A program made the translations under genes and the position numbers. Below the pieces are notes generated by a model. That model was not told the origin of the DNA. It ran no database searches and was given only the letters and a program-made list of their open reading frames with translations. Below are positions 33,536 to 41,289 of a stretch of DNA of 64,000 nt, one piece after another (position 1 is the first letter of the stretch; each line of letters opens with the position of its first letter). The DNA lies in the NCBI RefSeq assembly GCF_022321485.1, contig NZ_JAKOGG010000008.1:62001-126000 (forward strand), in the 5' to 3' direction. Origin of the DNA: Shewanella electrica. Lineage in GTDB: Bacteria > Pseudomonadota > Gammaproteobacteria > Enterobacterales > Shewanellaceae.

Positions 33536-35212
33536 GTGAGTAATAGTGAGAGCATGATGCTGGCGCAGCCCGAGCTGCAGCTGGCGCGTAGCGATGTCCA
33601 GGGGCAGACTCGCATACTGCAAAACTTGATCCCACCCACCGTCAGTTACTCAACTGAGGGCAACCTATTATTGATCGGTCCAGAGGACTTGACCCGATTG
33701 GCCGCAGGCCAACTGGCAGGTATGGCTGGCCGTGCCATTTTGGCCAATGGCGCCATCACTAACCAAGATGAAAGTTATCTGGAACAAGTGATGGAAGCCG
33801 CGCCAGAAGTGGAAAGTTACTACGGCAAGTTGCTGGGTATCAAAGGCTTTTTAGGTCAGTTCCAAGTGTCGGTTGACCACAACGGTCAAGCGGCTGAGCT
33901 GAGCAAAGTGGCACTGCGTAAAGCGCATTTTGATATCGTGCTCGATATGAGCAGCGACCCATGCATTCAGCTGGAAATGCTGCCACCGGGCTATTTTTAC
34001 GTCGGTGAAGACAGCGACAAACTCGCCGCCGCGCTGGAAGAAATTCCCCAACTGGTTGGTCAGTTTGATAAACCGCGTTACGTCAAAGTGAACAGCGATA
34101 TCTGCGCCCACAGCCGTAACGGCATTGAGGGTTGTACCCGCTGCCTCAACTTCTGCCCAGCGGATGCGATTAAAAGCGTCGAGCAGGCCATCGAGATTGA
34201 CCCATACCTGTGCCACGGTGCTGGCAGCTGTACTAATGCCTGCCCAACCGGCGCGTTGTCGTATGACTTGCCGACTCCGCAAGCGCTGCACTCTTACCTG
34301 AATAAACTGATCAATCGCTATCTGGCAAAAACCAACGTCGCGCCGGTGATCCTGTTTCACGATGCCAACCAAGGCGCCGAGTTGATCAACGAAGCGCTGG
34401 CAGGCCAAGTGCTGCCGGTCGAGCTGGAAGAGATCACTGTCGCTGGTATCGACCACTGGATGACCGCGTTAGCTTGGGGCGCGCAGCAAGTGCTGGTACT
34501 CAATACCGCCGCTACCGCGCCGACCTTGACCCAAATGCTCAACGGTGAAGTTGCCCTCGCTAACACGTTACTTGAACAAATTGGTCAGCCTGCACGTATT
34601 CAACTGATAGATGAAAAAGCACTGGCAAATCTGTCGCCTATACTTGAAGAGTCTGCGGCATGGTCAAACACCACACCGGCGGACTTCGCAGTCACCACCA
34701 AACGTAACGGTTTCTACGCCGCGGTGGATTATCTCAACGAGCAAGCGGCTAACACCAAAGATGAGCTGGCGTTGAGCAACATCCCTTACGGTGAAGTGAC
34801 AGTGAAAGAGGCAGGTTGCACGCTGTGTATGTCATGCGTGTCAACTTGTCCAACGCAAGCTTTGCTTGATGGCGGCGATTCACCCGCGCTGTATTTCGTT
34901 GAGCAAGACTGCGTGCAATGTGGCTTATGTGAAGCCGCTTGCCCTGAAAAAGTCATCAGTCTGTCGCCAAGGATCAATCTGGATAAGGAGTCCAGACAAG
35001 CGCGTAAGACCTTGAAAGAGGAAGCTCCGTTCGAATGTATTCGTTGCGGCGCTCCATTTGCGACCCAGTCTATGGTGCATCGGATGCTGGAAATGGTCGG
35101 AACGCACAGTGCCTTTAGCGCCAATATCGAGCGCCTAAAAATGTGCGGCGATTGCCGAGTCAAAGATATGTTTGAAGACATTCTTGAAGACCCGGAAAAG
35201 CAACTGAGATAA
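33536..35212 (+). CDS. Multi-cluster 4Fe-4S ferredoxin-like protein of the formate dehydrogenase locus
   Basis: 558 residues from a GTG at 33536. Two pairs of 4Fe-4S motifs: CTRCLNFCPADAI with preceding Cys (about 195-215) and CHGAGSCTNACPTGAL (about 227-242), then CTLCMSCVSTCPTQALL and CVQCGLCEAACPEKVI near 425-475. A further CIRCGAPF and CGDCRVKDMF near the C-terminus may bind another metal. Cytoplasmic, no signal peptide. Usual at DUF3305/DUF3306 formate dehydrogenase loci; probably electron transfer or sulfur/cluster delivery in maturation. Confidence 0.87.
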   Translation: MSNSESMMLAQPELQLARSDVQGQTRILQNLIPPTVSYSTEGNLLLIGPEDLTRLAAGQLAGMAGRAILANGAITNQDESYLEQVMEAAPEVESYYGKLLGIKGFLGQFQVSVDHNGQAAELSKVALRKAHFDIVLDMSSDPCIQLEMLPPGYFYVGEDSDKLAAALEEIPQLVGQFDKPRYVKVNSDICAHSRNGIEGCTRCLNFCPADAIKSVEQAIEIDPYLCHGAGSCTNACPTGALSYDLPTPQALHSYLNKLINRYLAKTNVAPVILFHDANQGAELINEALAGQVLPVELEEITVAGIDHWMTALAWGAQQVLVLNTAATAPTLTQMLNGEVALANTLLEQIGQPARIQLIDEKALANLSPILEESAAWSNTTPADFAVTTKRNGFYAAVDYLNEQAANTKDELALSNIPYGEVTVKEAGCTLCMSCVSTCPTQALLDGGDSPALYFVEQDCVQCGLCEAACPEKVISLSPRINLDKESRQARKTLKEEAPFECIRCGAPFATQSMVHRMLEMVGTHSAFSANIERLKMCGDCRVKDMFEDILEDPEKQLR

Positions 35213-35222
35213 GAGAGCCGAT

Positions 35223-35882
35223 ATGACCGAAAACACCAAACAAATCTCCGAAAACGATCTGCTCCGGGCTGATATCTATCAACTGTTGGCAGCCTTATTA
35301 CGCCGCACTCCATCAGCGGAGCTGCTGCAATTTCTGCATGGATTAGAAGTCGATAGCAACGACGATAGCAGCATGACTCGCGCGTGGTTGTCGATGAAAT
35401 TAGCCGCGGAGCAGTTCTCTGCCGAGCAGCTAGAAGATGAATACTTCAATCTGTTTATCGGCGTCGGTTCAGGGGAAATCCTGCCGTACGGCAGCTGGTT
35501 TATGACCGGCTCGCTGATGGACAAGCCGCTGGCTCTGCTACGCCAAGATCTGATCCAACTCGGCTTTGAGCGGGGTGATGATGTTAAAGAGCCAGAAGAC
35601 CACGTCGCCGCGTTGTTTGAAGTGATGAGTGCGCTGATCCTCGAAGCACCGAGCCACCAACAACTGGCGTTTTATCGCCGCCATCTCGGTAGCTGGATCA
35701 TCCGTTTTTGGGATTCACTGTCACGCTGCAACAGCGCCGCATTTTACGCGGTCGTGGCTCAGTTGGGACGCGCATTTTTTGAAACCGAAATCGTTGAATT
35801 TGAACGCTTAGTGTTGAGTACACCTGTGGTGGAATCTTCCGGCGTGCAGATCCAACCCAAGGCCAACGAACTGGCCTCGTAA
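35223..35882 (+). CDS. TorD/DmsD-family chaperone for formate dehydrogenase
   Basis: 219 residues, all-helical, with the TorD-family hallmark region EYFNLFIGVGSGEILPYGSW and FMTGSLMDKPLALLRQDLIQ, and EPEDHVAALFEVMSALI. These chaperones hold the Tat leader of molybdo- or tungstoenzymes until the cofactor is inserted. Directly upstream of two Tat-exported products (35950 and 36167), which are its likely clients. Ten bases after the iron-sulfur protein gene. Confidence 0.9.
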   Translation: MTENTKQISENDLLRADIYQLLAALLRRTPSAELLQFLHGLEVDSNDDSSMTRAWLSMKLAAEQFSAEQLEDEYFNLFIGVGSGEILPYGSWFMTGSLMDKPLALLRQDLIQLGFERGDDVKEPEDHVAALFEVMSALILEAPSHQQLAFYRRHLGSWIIRFWDSLSRCNSAAFYAVVAQLGRAFFETEIVEFERLVLSTPVVESSGVQIQPKANELAS

Positions 35883-35907
35883 CCCGCTTATCGATAGATG
35901 AGCACCG

Positions 35908-35929
35908 CACGGGAGTGAGGGCTCCCGTG
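35908..35929. other. Intercistronic hairpin before the small Tat protein gene
   Basis: CACGGGAG, loop TGAGGG, CTCCCGTG: perfect 8-base stem without T tract, between torD-like gene and fdhX. Could stabilise the 5' end of a processed transcript or attenuate it. Confidence 0.6.
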
Positions 35930-35949
35930 TATAACAACTAGGAGACGCT

Positions 35950-36150
35950 ATGAAGAAGCAAGCTTCAGATCTGAGTCGCCGTCAACTGCTGAAAACGCTG
36001 GCGCTAGGTAGCGCAGCGGGTGCCGTAGCCACTGTGAGTGGTCAAGCGCTTGCCGCCACCGAAGCAACAGCCACAGCTGCAAAACAAGCTGACGGTTACC
36101 GTGAAACAGAGCATGTCCGCAGTTACTACGACACCTTGCGTAGTAAATGA
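35950..36150 (+). CDS. Small twin-arginine formate dehydrogenase-associated protein
   Basis: 66 residues: a Tat leader (DLSRRQLLKTLALGSAAGAV, cleaved near ALAAT) and about 30 mature residues ending YRETEHVRSYYDTLRSK. AGGAG precedes the ATG. A paralogue with the same layout and C-terminus stands before the second fdhA (41078). In Shewanella such genes have been called fdhX, as I recall. Because almost the entire protein is leader, it may serve as export escort or structural peptide of the dehydrogenase. Confidence 0.85.
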   Translation: MKKQASDLSRRQLLKTLALGSAAGAVATVSGQALAATEATATAAKQADGYRETEHVRSYYDTLRSK

Positions 36151-36166
36151 TAATAAGGAGTGTGTG

Positions 36167-39019
36167 ATGCGATTAACTCGTAAAGCTGACCAAGCACCCG
36201 TAGCCGAGGCTAAGCCATCGCTCGGGCTGAATCGTCGTCAGTTCCTCAAATCAGCAGGGTTCGCTACCGGTGGTATCGCCGCGGCTTCCATGCTGGGCGC
36301 CGGCATGATGCGTCGTGCTGAAGCCACTGAAGTGCCACATGATGCACCGACCGAAGTGAAACGTACTATCTGCTCGCACTGCGCAGTAGGTTGTGGTGTT
36401 TATGCTGAAGTACAAAACGGTGTATGGACTGGCCAAGAACCGGCATTTGACCATCCGTTTAACCGCGGTGGCCACTGTGCTAAAGGTGCCTCGTTGCGCG
36501 AAGTTGCCCACGGCGACAAACGTAACAAGTACCCAATGAAACTTGAAGGCGGTAAGTGGAAGCGTCTGTCTTGGGAACAAGCCATCAACGAAGTTGGTGA
36601 CAAGATGCTGAAAATCCGTGAAGAATCTGGTCCAGATTCAGTCTACTTCATGGGTAGCGCTAAGTTCTCTAACGAACAGTCATATCTGTATCGCAAATTG
36701 GCCGCTATGTGGGGCACCAACAACGTCGACCACTCAGCGCGTATTTGTCACTCTACCACGGTAGCCGGTGTTGCTAACACTTGGGGCTACGGTGCGCAAA
36801 CCAACTCATTTAACGACATGCACAACTCTAAGTTGATGTTGTTTGTGGGTTCAAACCCTAGTGAAGCTCACCCAGTTGCCATGCAACACGTGTTAGAAGG
36901 GAAAGAGCGCGGTGCCAAAATTATCGTGGTTGATCCACGTTTCACCCGTACTGCAGCGAAAGCTGACGAGTACGTGCATATCCGTCCCGGCACTGACATT
37001 CCTTTCATCTACGGCTTGCTGTGGCACATTTTTGAAAACGGTTGGGAAGACAAACAGTTTATCCAATCACGTGTTTACGGTATGGAACGCATTCGCGAAG
37101 AAGTGGCTAAGTACACCCCTGACGAGGTGGAACATGTTGCTGGCGTGAAGAAAGAACAGATGTTCCGTATTGCCAAGATGCTGCATGAGCACAAACCCGG
37201 CACCATCGTTTGGTGTATGGGCGGTACGCAGCACCACGTTGGTAACGCTAACACTCGCTCTTACTGTATTTTGCAGTTGGCGCTGGGCAACATGGGCGTT
37301 TCTGGTGGCGGTACTAACATTTTCCGTGGTCACGATAACGTGCAAGGCGCGACAGACTTTGGTCTGTTGTTTGATAACTTGCCAGGTTACTACGGCCTGA
37401 CATCAGGCGCTTGGGCACACTGGACTGGCGTGTGGGATCTCGATCCTGCATGGGTTAACAGCCGTTTTGACCAAGGTGAATACCTCGGCCAAAAACCACA
37501 AACCTCAACCGGTATTCCCTGTTCACGTTGGCATGACGGCGTGTTGGAAGACAAAGCCAAGATCGCACAGAAAGACAACATCCGTCTGGCGTTCTTCTGG
37601 GGTCAGTCTGTTAACACCGAAACCCGTGGTCGTGAAGTGCGTGAAGCACTGAACAAGATGGACACCGTAGTGGTCGTCGATCCGCACCCAACCATGGCGG
37701 CGGTAATGTCTCAACGTACTGATGGCGTCTACATTCTGCCAGCATGTACCCAGTTTGAAACCTACGGTTCTGTGACTGCGTCAAACCGCTCAGTACAGTG
37801 GCGTGACCGTGTGATTGAACCGCATTTCGAGTCACTGCCTGATCACGTGATCATGTACAAGTTGGCCAAGAAATTGGGCGTTGAAAAAGAGCTGTGTAAA
37901 CACATTCAAGTCAATGGTGACGAGCCATTGGTAGAAGATGTGACCCGCGAATTCAACCGCGGTATGTGGACCATTGGTTACACTGGTCACAGCCCAGAAC
38001 GTTTGAAAATGCACCAGCAAAACTGGGGCACATTCGACTTTGATTCTCTGGAAGCACCCGGCGGTCCAGCTAAAGGTGAAACCTACGGTTTGCCTTGGCC
38101 ATGTTGGGGGACCCCAGAGATGAAACACCCTGGTACGCAGATCCTCTACGATACTAGCAAAGCGGTTAAAGATGGTGGTGGTGTGTTCCGTGCCCGTTAC
38201 GGCGTAGAGCACAACGGCAACAACATTTTGGCCGAAGGTTCCTATTCAAAAGGCAGTGAAATCACTGACGGTTACCCAGAATTTACCGACAAGATGCTCA
38301 AGCAACTTGGCTGGTGGGATGACCTGACTGCCGAAGAAAAAGTGGCTGCTGAAGGCAAAAACTGGAAGACCGACCTCTCTGGCGGTATTCAACGTGTTGC
38401 CATCAAGCACGGCTGTATCCCTTACGGTAACGCGAAAGCACGTTGCATCGTGTGGAACTTCCCAGATGATATTCCACTGCACCGTGAACCACTGTACACC
38501 CCACGTCGTGACTTGGTGAGCAAGTACCCAACCTATGAAGACCGCATGGTGGCACGTCTGCCAACCTTGTATAAGTCGATTCAGGATCAGGACTTCACCA
38601 AAGACTTCCCATTGGTACTGACTTCTGGTCGTCTGGTGGAATACGAAGGTGGTGGTGAAGAAACCCGTTCAAACCCATGGCTGGCTGAGCTGCAACAGGA
38701 GATGTTCATCGAACTGAACCCTGCTGATGCGGCAGATCGTGGCCTGCGTGATGGCGACAACGTGTGGGTTCATGGGCCGGAAGGCGCCAAAATCAAGGTT
38801 AAGGCAATGGTCACTCCACGCGTTATCGCGGGTGAGTGTTTCATGCCATATCACTTCGCCGGTATGTTCGAAGGCGAAAGCCTCGTGGGCAATTATCCTG
38901 AAGGCACTGTGCCATATGTTCAGGGTGAATCTGCCAATACCGTGCTGACTTACGGCTACGACGTGGTGACACAGATGCAGGAAACTAAATCCTCACTGTG
39001 CCAAATCACTAAAGCATAA
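36167..39019 (+). CDS. fdhA: Formate dehydrogenase catalytic subunit, paralogue 1 (Cys type)
   Basis: Oxidises formate to CO2 in the periplasm. 950 residues from the ATG at 36167 (AAGGAG upstream). Tat leader with NRRQFLKSAG (Arg23-Arg24). 4Fe-4S site Cys69, Cys72, Cys76, Cys104. The metal-ligand residue is Cys194 in ARICHSTTVAGVANTWGYG, where Sec occurs in other families; the codon is TGT and no Sec element is needed. Bis-MGD binding regions follow (WGTNNVDHSARIC, GGTQHHVGNANTRSYC) and the C-terminal dinucleotide domain LVLTSGRLVEYEGGGEETRS. Mo or W cannot be told from sequence. Operon with fdhB and fdhC. Confidence 0.95.
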   Translation: MRLTRKADQAPVAEAKPSLGLNRRQFLKSAGFATGGIAAASMLGAGMMRRAEATEVPHDAPTEVKRTICSHCAVGCGVYAEVQNGVWTGQEPAFDHPFNRGGHCAKGASLREVAHGDKRNKYPMKLEGGKWKRLSWEQAINEVGDKMLKIREESGPDSVYFMGSAKFSNEQSYLYRKLAAMWGTNNVDHSARICHSTTVAGVANTWGYGAQTNSFNDMHNSKLMLFVGSNPSEAHPVAMQHVLEGKERGAKIIVVDPRFTRTAAKADEYVHIRPGTDIPFIYGLLWHIFENGWEDKQFIQSRVYGMERIREEVAKYTPDEVEHVAGVKKEQMFRIAKMLHEHKPGTIVWCMGGTQHHVGNANTRSYCILQLALGNMGVSGGGTNIFRGHDNVQGATDFGLLFDNLPGYYGLTSGAWAHWTGVWDLDPAWVNSRFDQGEYLGQKPQTSTGIPCSRWHDGVLEDKAKIAQKDNIRLAFFWGQSVNTETRGREVREALNKMDTVVVVDPHPTMAAVMSQRTDGVYILPACTQFETYGSVTASNRSVQWRDRVIEPHFESLPDHVIMYKLAKKLGVEKELCKHIQVNGDEPLVEDVTREFNRGMWTIGYTGHSPERLKMHQQNWGTFDFDSLEAPGGPAKGETYGLPWPCWGTPEMKHPGTQILYDTSKAVKDGGGVFRARYGVEHNGNNILAEGSYSKGSEITDGYPEFTDKMLKQLGWWDDLTAEEKVAAEGKNWKTDLSGGIQRVAIKHGCIPYGNAKARCIVWNFPDDIPLHREPLYTPRRDLVSKYPTYEDRMVARLPTLYKSIQDQDFTKDFPLVLTSGRLVEYEGGGEETRSNPWLAELQQEMFIELNPADAADRGLRDGDNVWVHGPEGAKIKVKAMVTPRVIAGECFMPYHFAGMFEGESLVGNYPEGTVPYVQGESANTVLTYGYDVVTQMQETKSSLCQITKA

Positions 39020-39045
39020 CCGACTTGATGAGGAGATAAGCCACT

Positions 39046-39642
39046 ATGGCAGTCATGAAATTCTTATGTGACACCAAGCGCTGCATCGAGTGTAACGGTT
39101 GCGTCACTGCCTGTAAAAACGAAAACGACTCCGCTCTTGAGTGGGGTATCCAGCGTCGCCGCGTGGTGACCATCAATGATGGTAAACCGGGTGAAGCTTC
39201 AATTTCAGTTGCTTGTATGCACTGTACTGATGCGCCTTGTATGGCGGTTTGCCCAGCAGACTGTTTCTACCGTACCGAGGAAGGCATCGTACTGCATAAC
39301 AAAAACACCTGTATCGGTTGCGGTTACTGCTTCTACGCTTGTCCTTTCGGAGCACCTCAGTTCCCGAAAAAGACGGCGTTCGGCAGTCGCGGCAAGATGG
39401 ACAAATGTACTTTCTGTGCAGGTGGCCCTGAAGAGAACTTCTCTGAACGCGAACACAAGTTGTACGGTGCTAACCGTATCGCCGAAGGTAAATTGCCAAT
39501 GTGTGCTGAGCTTTGCTCCACCAAGGCGTTGCTGGCAGGTGATGCGGAAGTGGTATCGAGCATCTATCGTGAGCGTATGGCACGCCGTGGTAACCCGAAC
39601 ACCATTTGGGGCTACAACCCACAAACTGGTGACATGAACTAA
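39046..39642 (+). CDS. fdhB: Formate dehydrogenase iron-sulfur subunit, paralogue 1
   Basis: 198 residues with four 4Fe-4S ferredoxin-type motifs: CDTKRCIECNGCVTACKNEN, CMHCTDAPCMAVCPADCF, CIGCGYCFYACPFGAPQF, and CTFC with a later CAELCSTKAL. No leader, so it is probably co-exported in complex with the Tat-directed FdhA. Moves electrons from FdhA to the cytochrome b subunit. The ATG follows GAGGAG. It lacks the C-terminal membrane anchor of Escherichia coli FdnH. Confidence 0.95.
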   Translation: MAVMKFLCDTKRCIECNGCVTACKNENDSALEWGIQRRRVVTINDGKPGEASISVACMHCTDAPCMAVCPADCFYRTEEGIVLHNKNTCIGCGYCFYACPFGAPQFPKKTAFGSRGKMDKCTFCAGGPEENFSEREHKLYGANRIAEGKLPMCAELCSTKALLAGDAEVVSSIYRERMARRGNPNTIWGYNPQTGDMN

Positions 39643-39651
39643 GAGTGAACC

Positions 39652-39671
39652 AAAGCGGGGCAACCCGCTTT
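39652..39671. other. Intercistronic hairpin fdhB-fdhC, operon 1
   Basis: AAAGCGGG, GNRA-like tetraloop GCAA, CCCGCTTT, placed just before the fdhC ribosome-binding site (AGGAG, 39676). No T tract. A different hairpin holds the same place in operon 2 (44757). Confidence 0.7.
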
Positions 39672-39685
39672 GATGAGGAGTGACT

Positions 39686-40699
39686 ATGCTAAATAAATCA
39701 CTGCGCAGTCTGTTTGCTCTCATGGTGTTGGTATGCGGGTTAGGGCTGGCAAGCGTAAGCACCAGCGCGATGGCCGCGGATGAACAATCCAGTAGCCAAC
39801 AGGCGAAAGCACAAACCAGCGAAGCCGATCTTTGGCGTGCGGTTAAGTCAGGCGAGTCTGGCTACACCACTGCTCAAGGTGTTGAGCCGGGCGTGTTGAT
39901 CAACGTTGTCGGCGAACAAGGGCGCGAAGTGCGCAACAAATACCTGACCCCCATTATGGCGCTGGCCGTCGTGGGCGTATTTGGTGCGTTTTTGCTGTTC
40001 TACTTCGTTAACGGTCCATCACGCTTGAGCAAAGGCTTTTCTGGCAAGATGGTGTTTCGTTGGAGCAAGGCAGACTTGATCATCCACTGGTGTGTGGCGA
40101 TCAGCTGTTTAACCTTGATCTTCACTGGCCTCAACATCATGCTCGGCAAACATGTATTGCAACCCTACGTGGGCGGCGATATTTGGGCGGCATTGATCTA
40201 CGGTTCTAAAACTGTGCACGACTGGGTGGGACCATTCTTCCTCGTCGCTTGGGCAGTATTAGTGATCAAGTGGTTGCCGGACCAGATGCTGAAAAGTTAT
40301 GACCTGAAATGGTTTATGACCGTCGGTGGTTACTTCAACATCGGCCCATTGAAAGGCAAACACCCGGACTCTGGCTTTGCCAACGCGGGTGAAAAACTGT
40401 GGTTCTGGACCTTGGCAATTTTCGGTCTGTTCATCGGGGTTTCCGGTGTGATGATGGTACTGCCAAATCTGGATCTGCCACGTGAAGCCTCAATGGCAGC
40501 GTTGCTGGTACATGGTATCAGCGCCACGCTGATCATCGCGTTTACCATCGTCCATATTTGGATGGCGACCGCGCTGAGTGAAGGGGGTATGGAGTGTATG
40601 GTTTCTGGTTATTGTGATGAAAACTGGGCCATGCAACACCACAACCTTTGGTACGATGAAATCAAAGCCAATGGTACCTTGAAGTATCGCGAAGAGTAA
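39686..40699 (+). CDS. fdhC: Formate dehydrogenase cytochrome b556 subunit, paralogue 1
   Basis: 337 residues from the ATG at 39686 (AGGAG five bases upstream; an in-frame GTG at 39680 is inside that site). Signal-like N-terminus LRSLFALMVLVCGLGLASVS, periplasmic stretch, then four membrane segments with the heme-b pattern: LIIHWCVAISCLTLIFTGLN, KTVHDWVGPFFLVAWAVLVI, LVHGISATLIIAFTIVHIWM. Ends MECMVSGYCDENWAMQHHNL. Anchors the complex and passes electrons to quinone or a periplasmic cytochrome. Followed by a terminator. Confidence 0.93.
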   Translation: MLNKSLRSLFALMVLVCGLGLASVSTSAMAADEQSSSQQAKAQTSEADLWRAVKSGESGYTTAQGVEPGVLINVVGEQGREVRNKYLTPIMALAVVGVFGAFLLFYFVNGPSRLSKGFSGKMVFRWSKADLIIHWCVAISCLTLIFTGLNIMLGKHVLQPYVGGDIWAALIYGSKTVHDWVGPFFLVAWAVLVIKWLPDQMLKSYDLKWFMTVGGYFNIGPLKGKHPDSGFANAGEKLWFWTLAIFGLFIGVSGVMMVLPNLDLPREASMAALLVHGISATLIIAFTIVHIWMATALSEGGMECMVSGYCDENWAMQHHNLWYDEIKANGTLKYREE

Positions 40700-40721
40700 G
40701 CAAACATTTGCGCTAAAATTC

Positions 40722-40754
40722 ACACCCCGGCCAAGGCTGGGGTGTTTTATTTTT
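40722..40754 (+). terminator. Terminator of the first formate dehydrogenase operon
   Basis: ACACCCCGGCC and GGCTGGGGTGT (one G-T pair) with a short AA/CAAG loop, followed by TTTTATTTTT. Confidence 0.85.
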
Positions 40755-41077
40755 AGGCAAAAATAGTGATTAAAAACACGGCAAAAATTGCTAACAAAAT
40801 GATCATTTTTCACGCTTTTCCACATGACAAATCTGCGTGAGTTAACGCTTTTGAAAATCCCTTAAGAATGCGGCATACAAAGCTGTTTTAGATCAATATT
40901 TCTCGCCCTTTTTCTCTATATATTCCACTTGCCTAAATTAAGAGTTTAGTTGTTACTTTTTTAAGCAACTTTCCTTAATGGTCTGCCGTCGTATTCGGAC
41001 CATCATATCTGCATACCACCACGGCTAAAAATACCCACTTTTTGCCCACCTTGGGCAGCTGTAAATCAGGAGTCGTC
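40755..41077 (+). other. Upstream region of the second formate dehydrogenase operon
   Basis: 323 bases with no gene. AT-rich. I see neither a GG-N10-GC sigma-54 promoter nor AGACAAATTGTC here, unlike operon 1; a partial ATGACAAATCTGC occurs at 40824-40836. GATCAA (40891) is only a half FNR site. ATGGTC/GACCAT (about 40978-41003) makes a loose inverted repeat near the gene. The operon is probably under separate control; the promoter could not be fixed. Confidence 0.5.
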
Positions 41078-41272
41078 ATGACCCAATCTAAACCAGATCT
41101 GAGTCGCCGTTCGCTGCTGAAAGCACTGACTGTAGGTTCTGCCGCAGGCGCCGCCGTAATGGCAACTGGCGCCATCGCTAGTGAACCAAAGTCAGAAGAA
41201 AAACAGTCAGTTAAGGCAAGCGGATACCGGGAAACCGAGCATATTCGCCACTATTACAACAGCCTGCGTTAA
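41078..41272 (+). CDS. Small twin-arginine formate dehydrogenase-associated protein, paralogue 2
   Basis: 64 residues from the ATG at 41078 (AGGAG five bases upstream). Tat leader DLSRRSLLKALTVGSAAGAA and mature tail ASGYRETEHIRHYYNSLR, paralogous to the product at 35950. The conserved part is only YRETEH[VI]R-x-YY-x-x-LR, which suggests a short binding element. First gene of the second formate dehydrogenase operon, 17 bases before fdhA2. Confidence 0.85.
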   Translation: MTQSKPDLSRRSLLKALTVGSAAGAAVMATGAIASEPKSEEKQSVKASGYRETEHIRHYYNSLR

Positions 41273-41289
41273 TCCAGGAGAATCAAGCG

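Noticed and set aside
36746-36748. Selenocysteine in FdhA
   Set aside because: The metal-ligand codon is TGT (Cys) in both fdhA genes and no TGA interrupts either frame.
40755-41077. FNR-type or sigma-54 promoter for the second formate dehydrogenase operon
   Set aside because: Only half-sites found; no GG-N10-GC with TTGC and no full TTGAT-N4-ATCAA.
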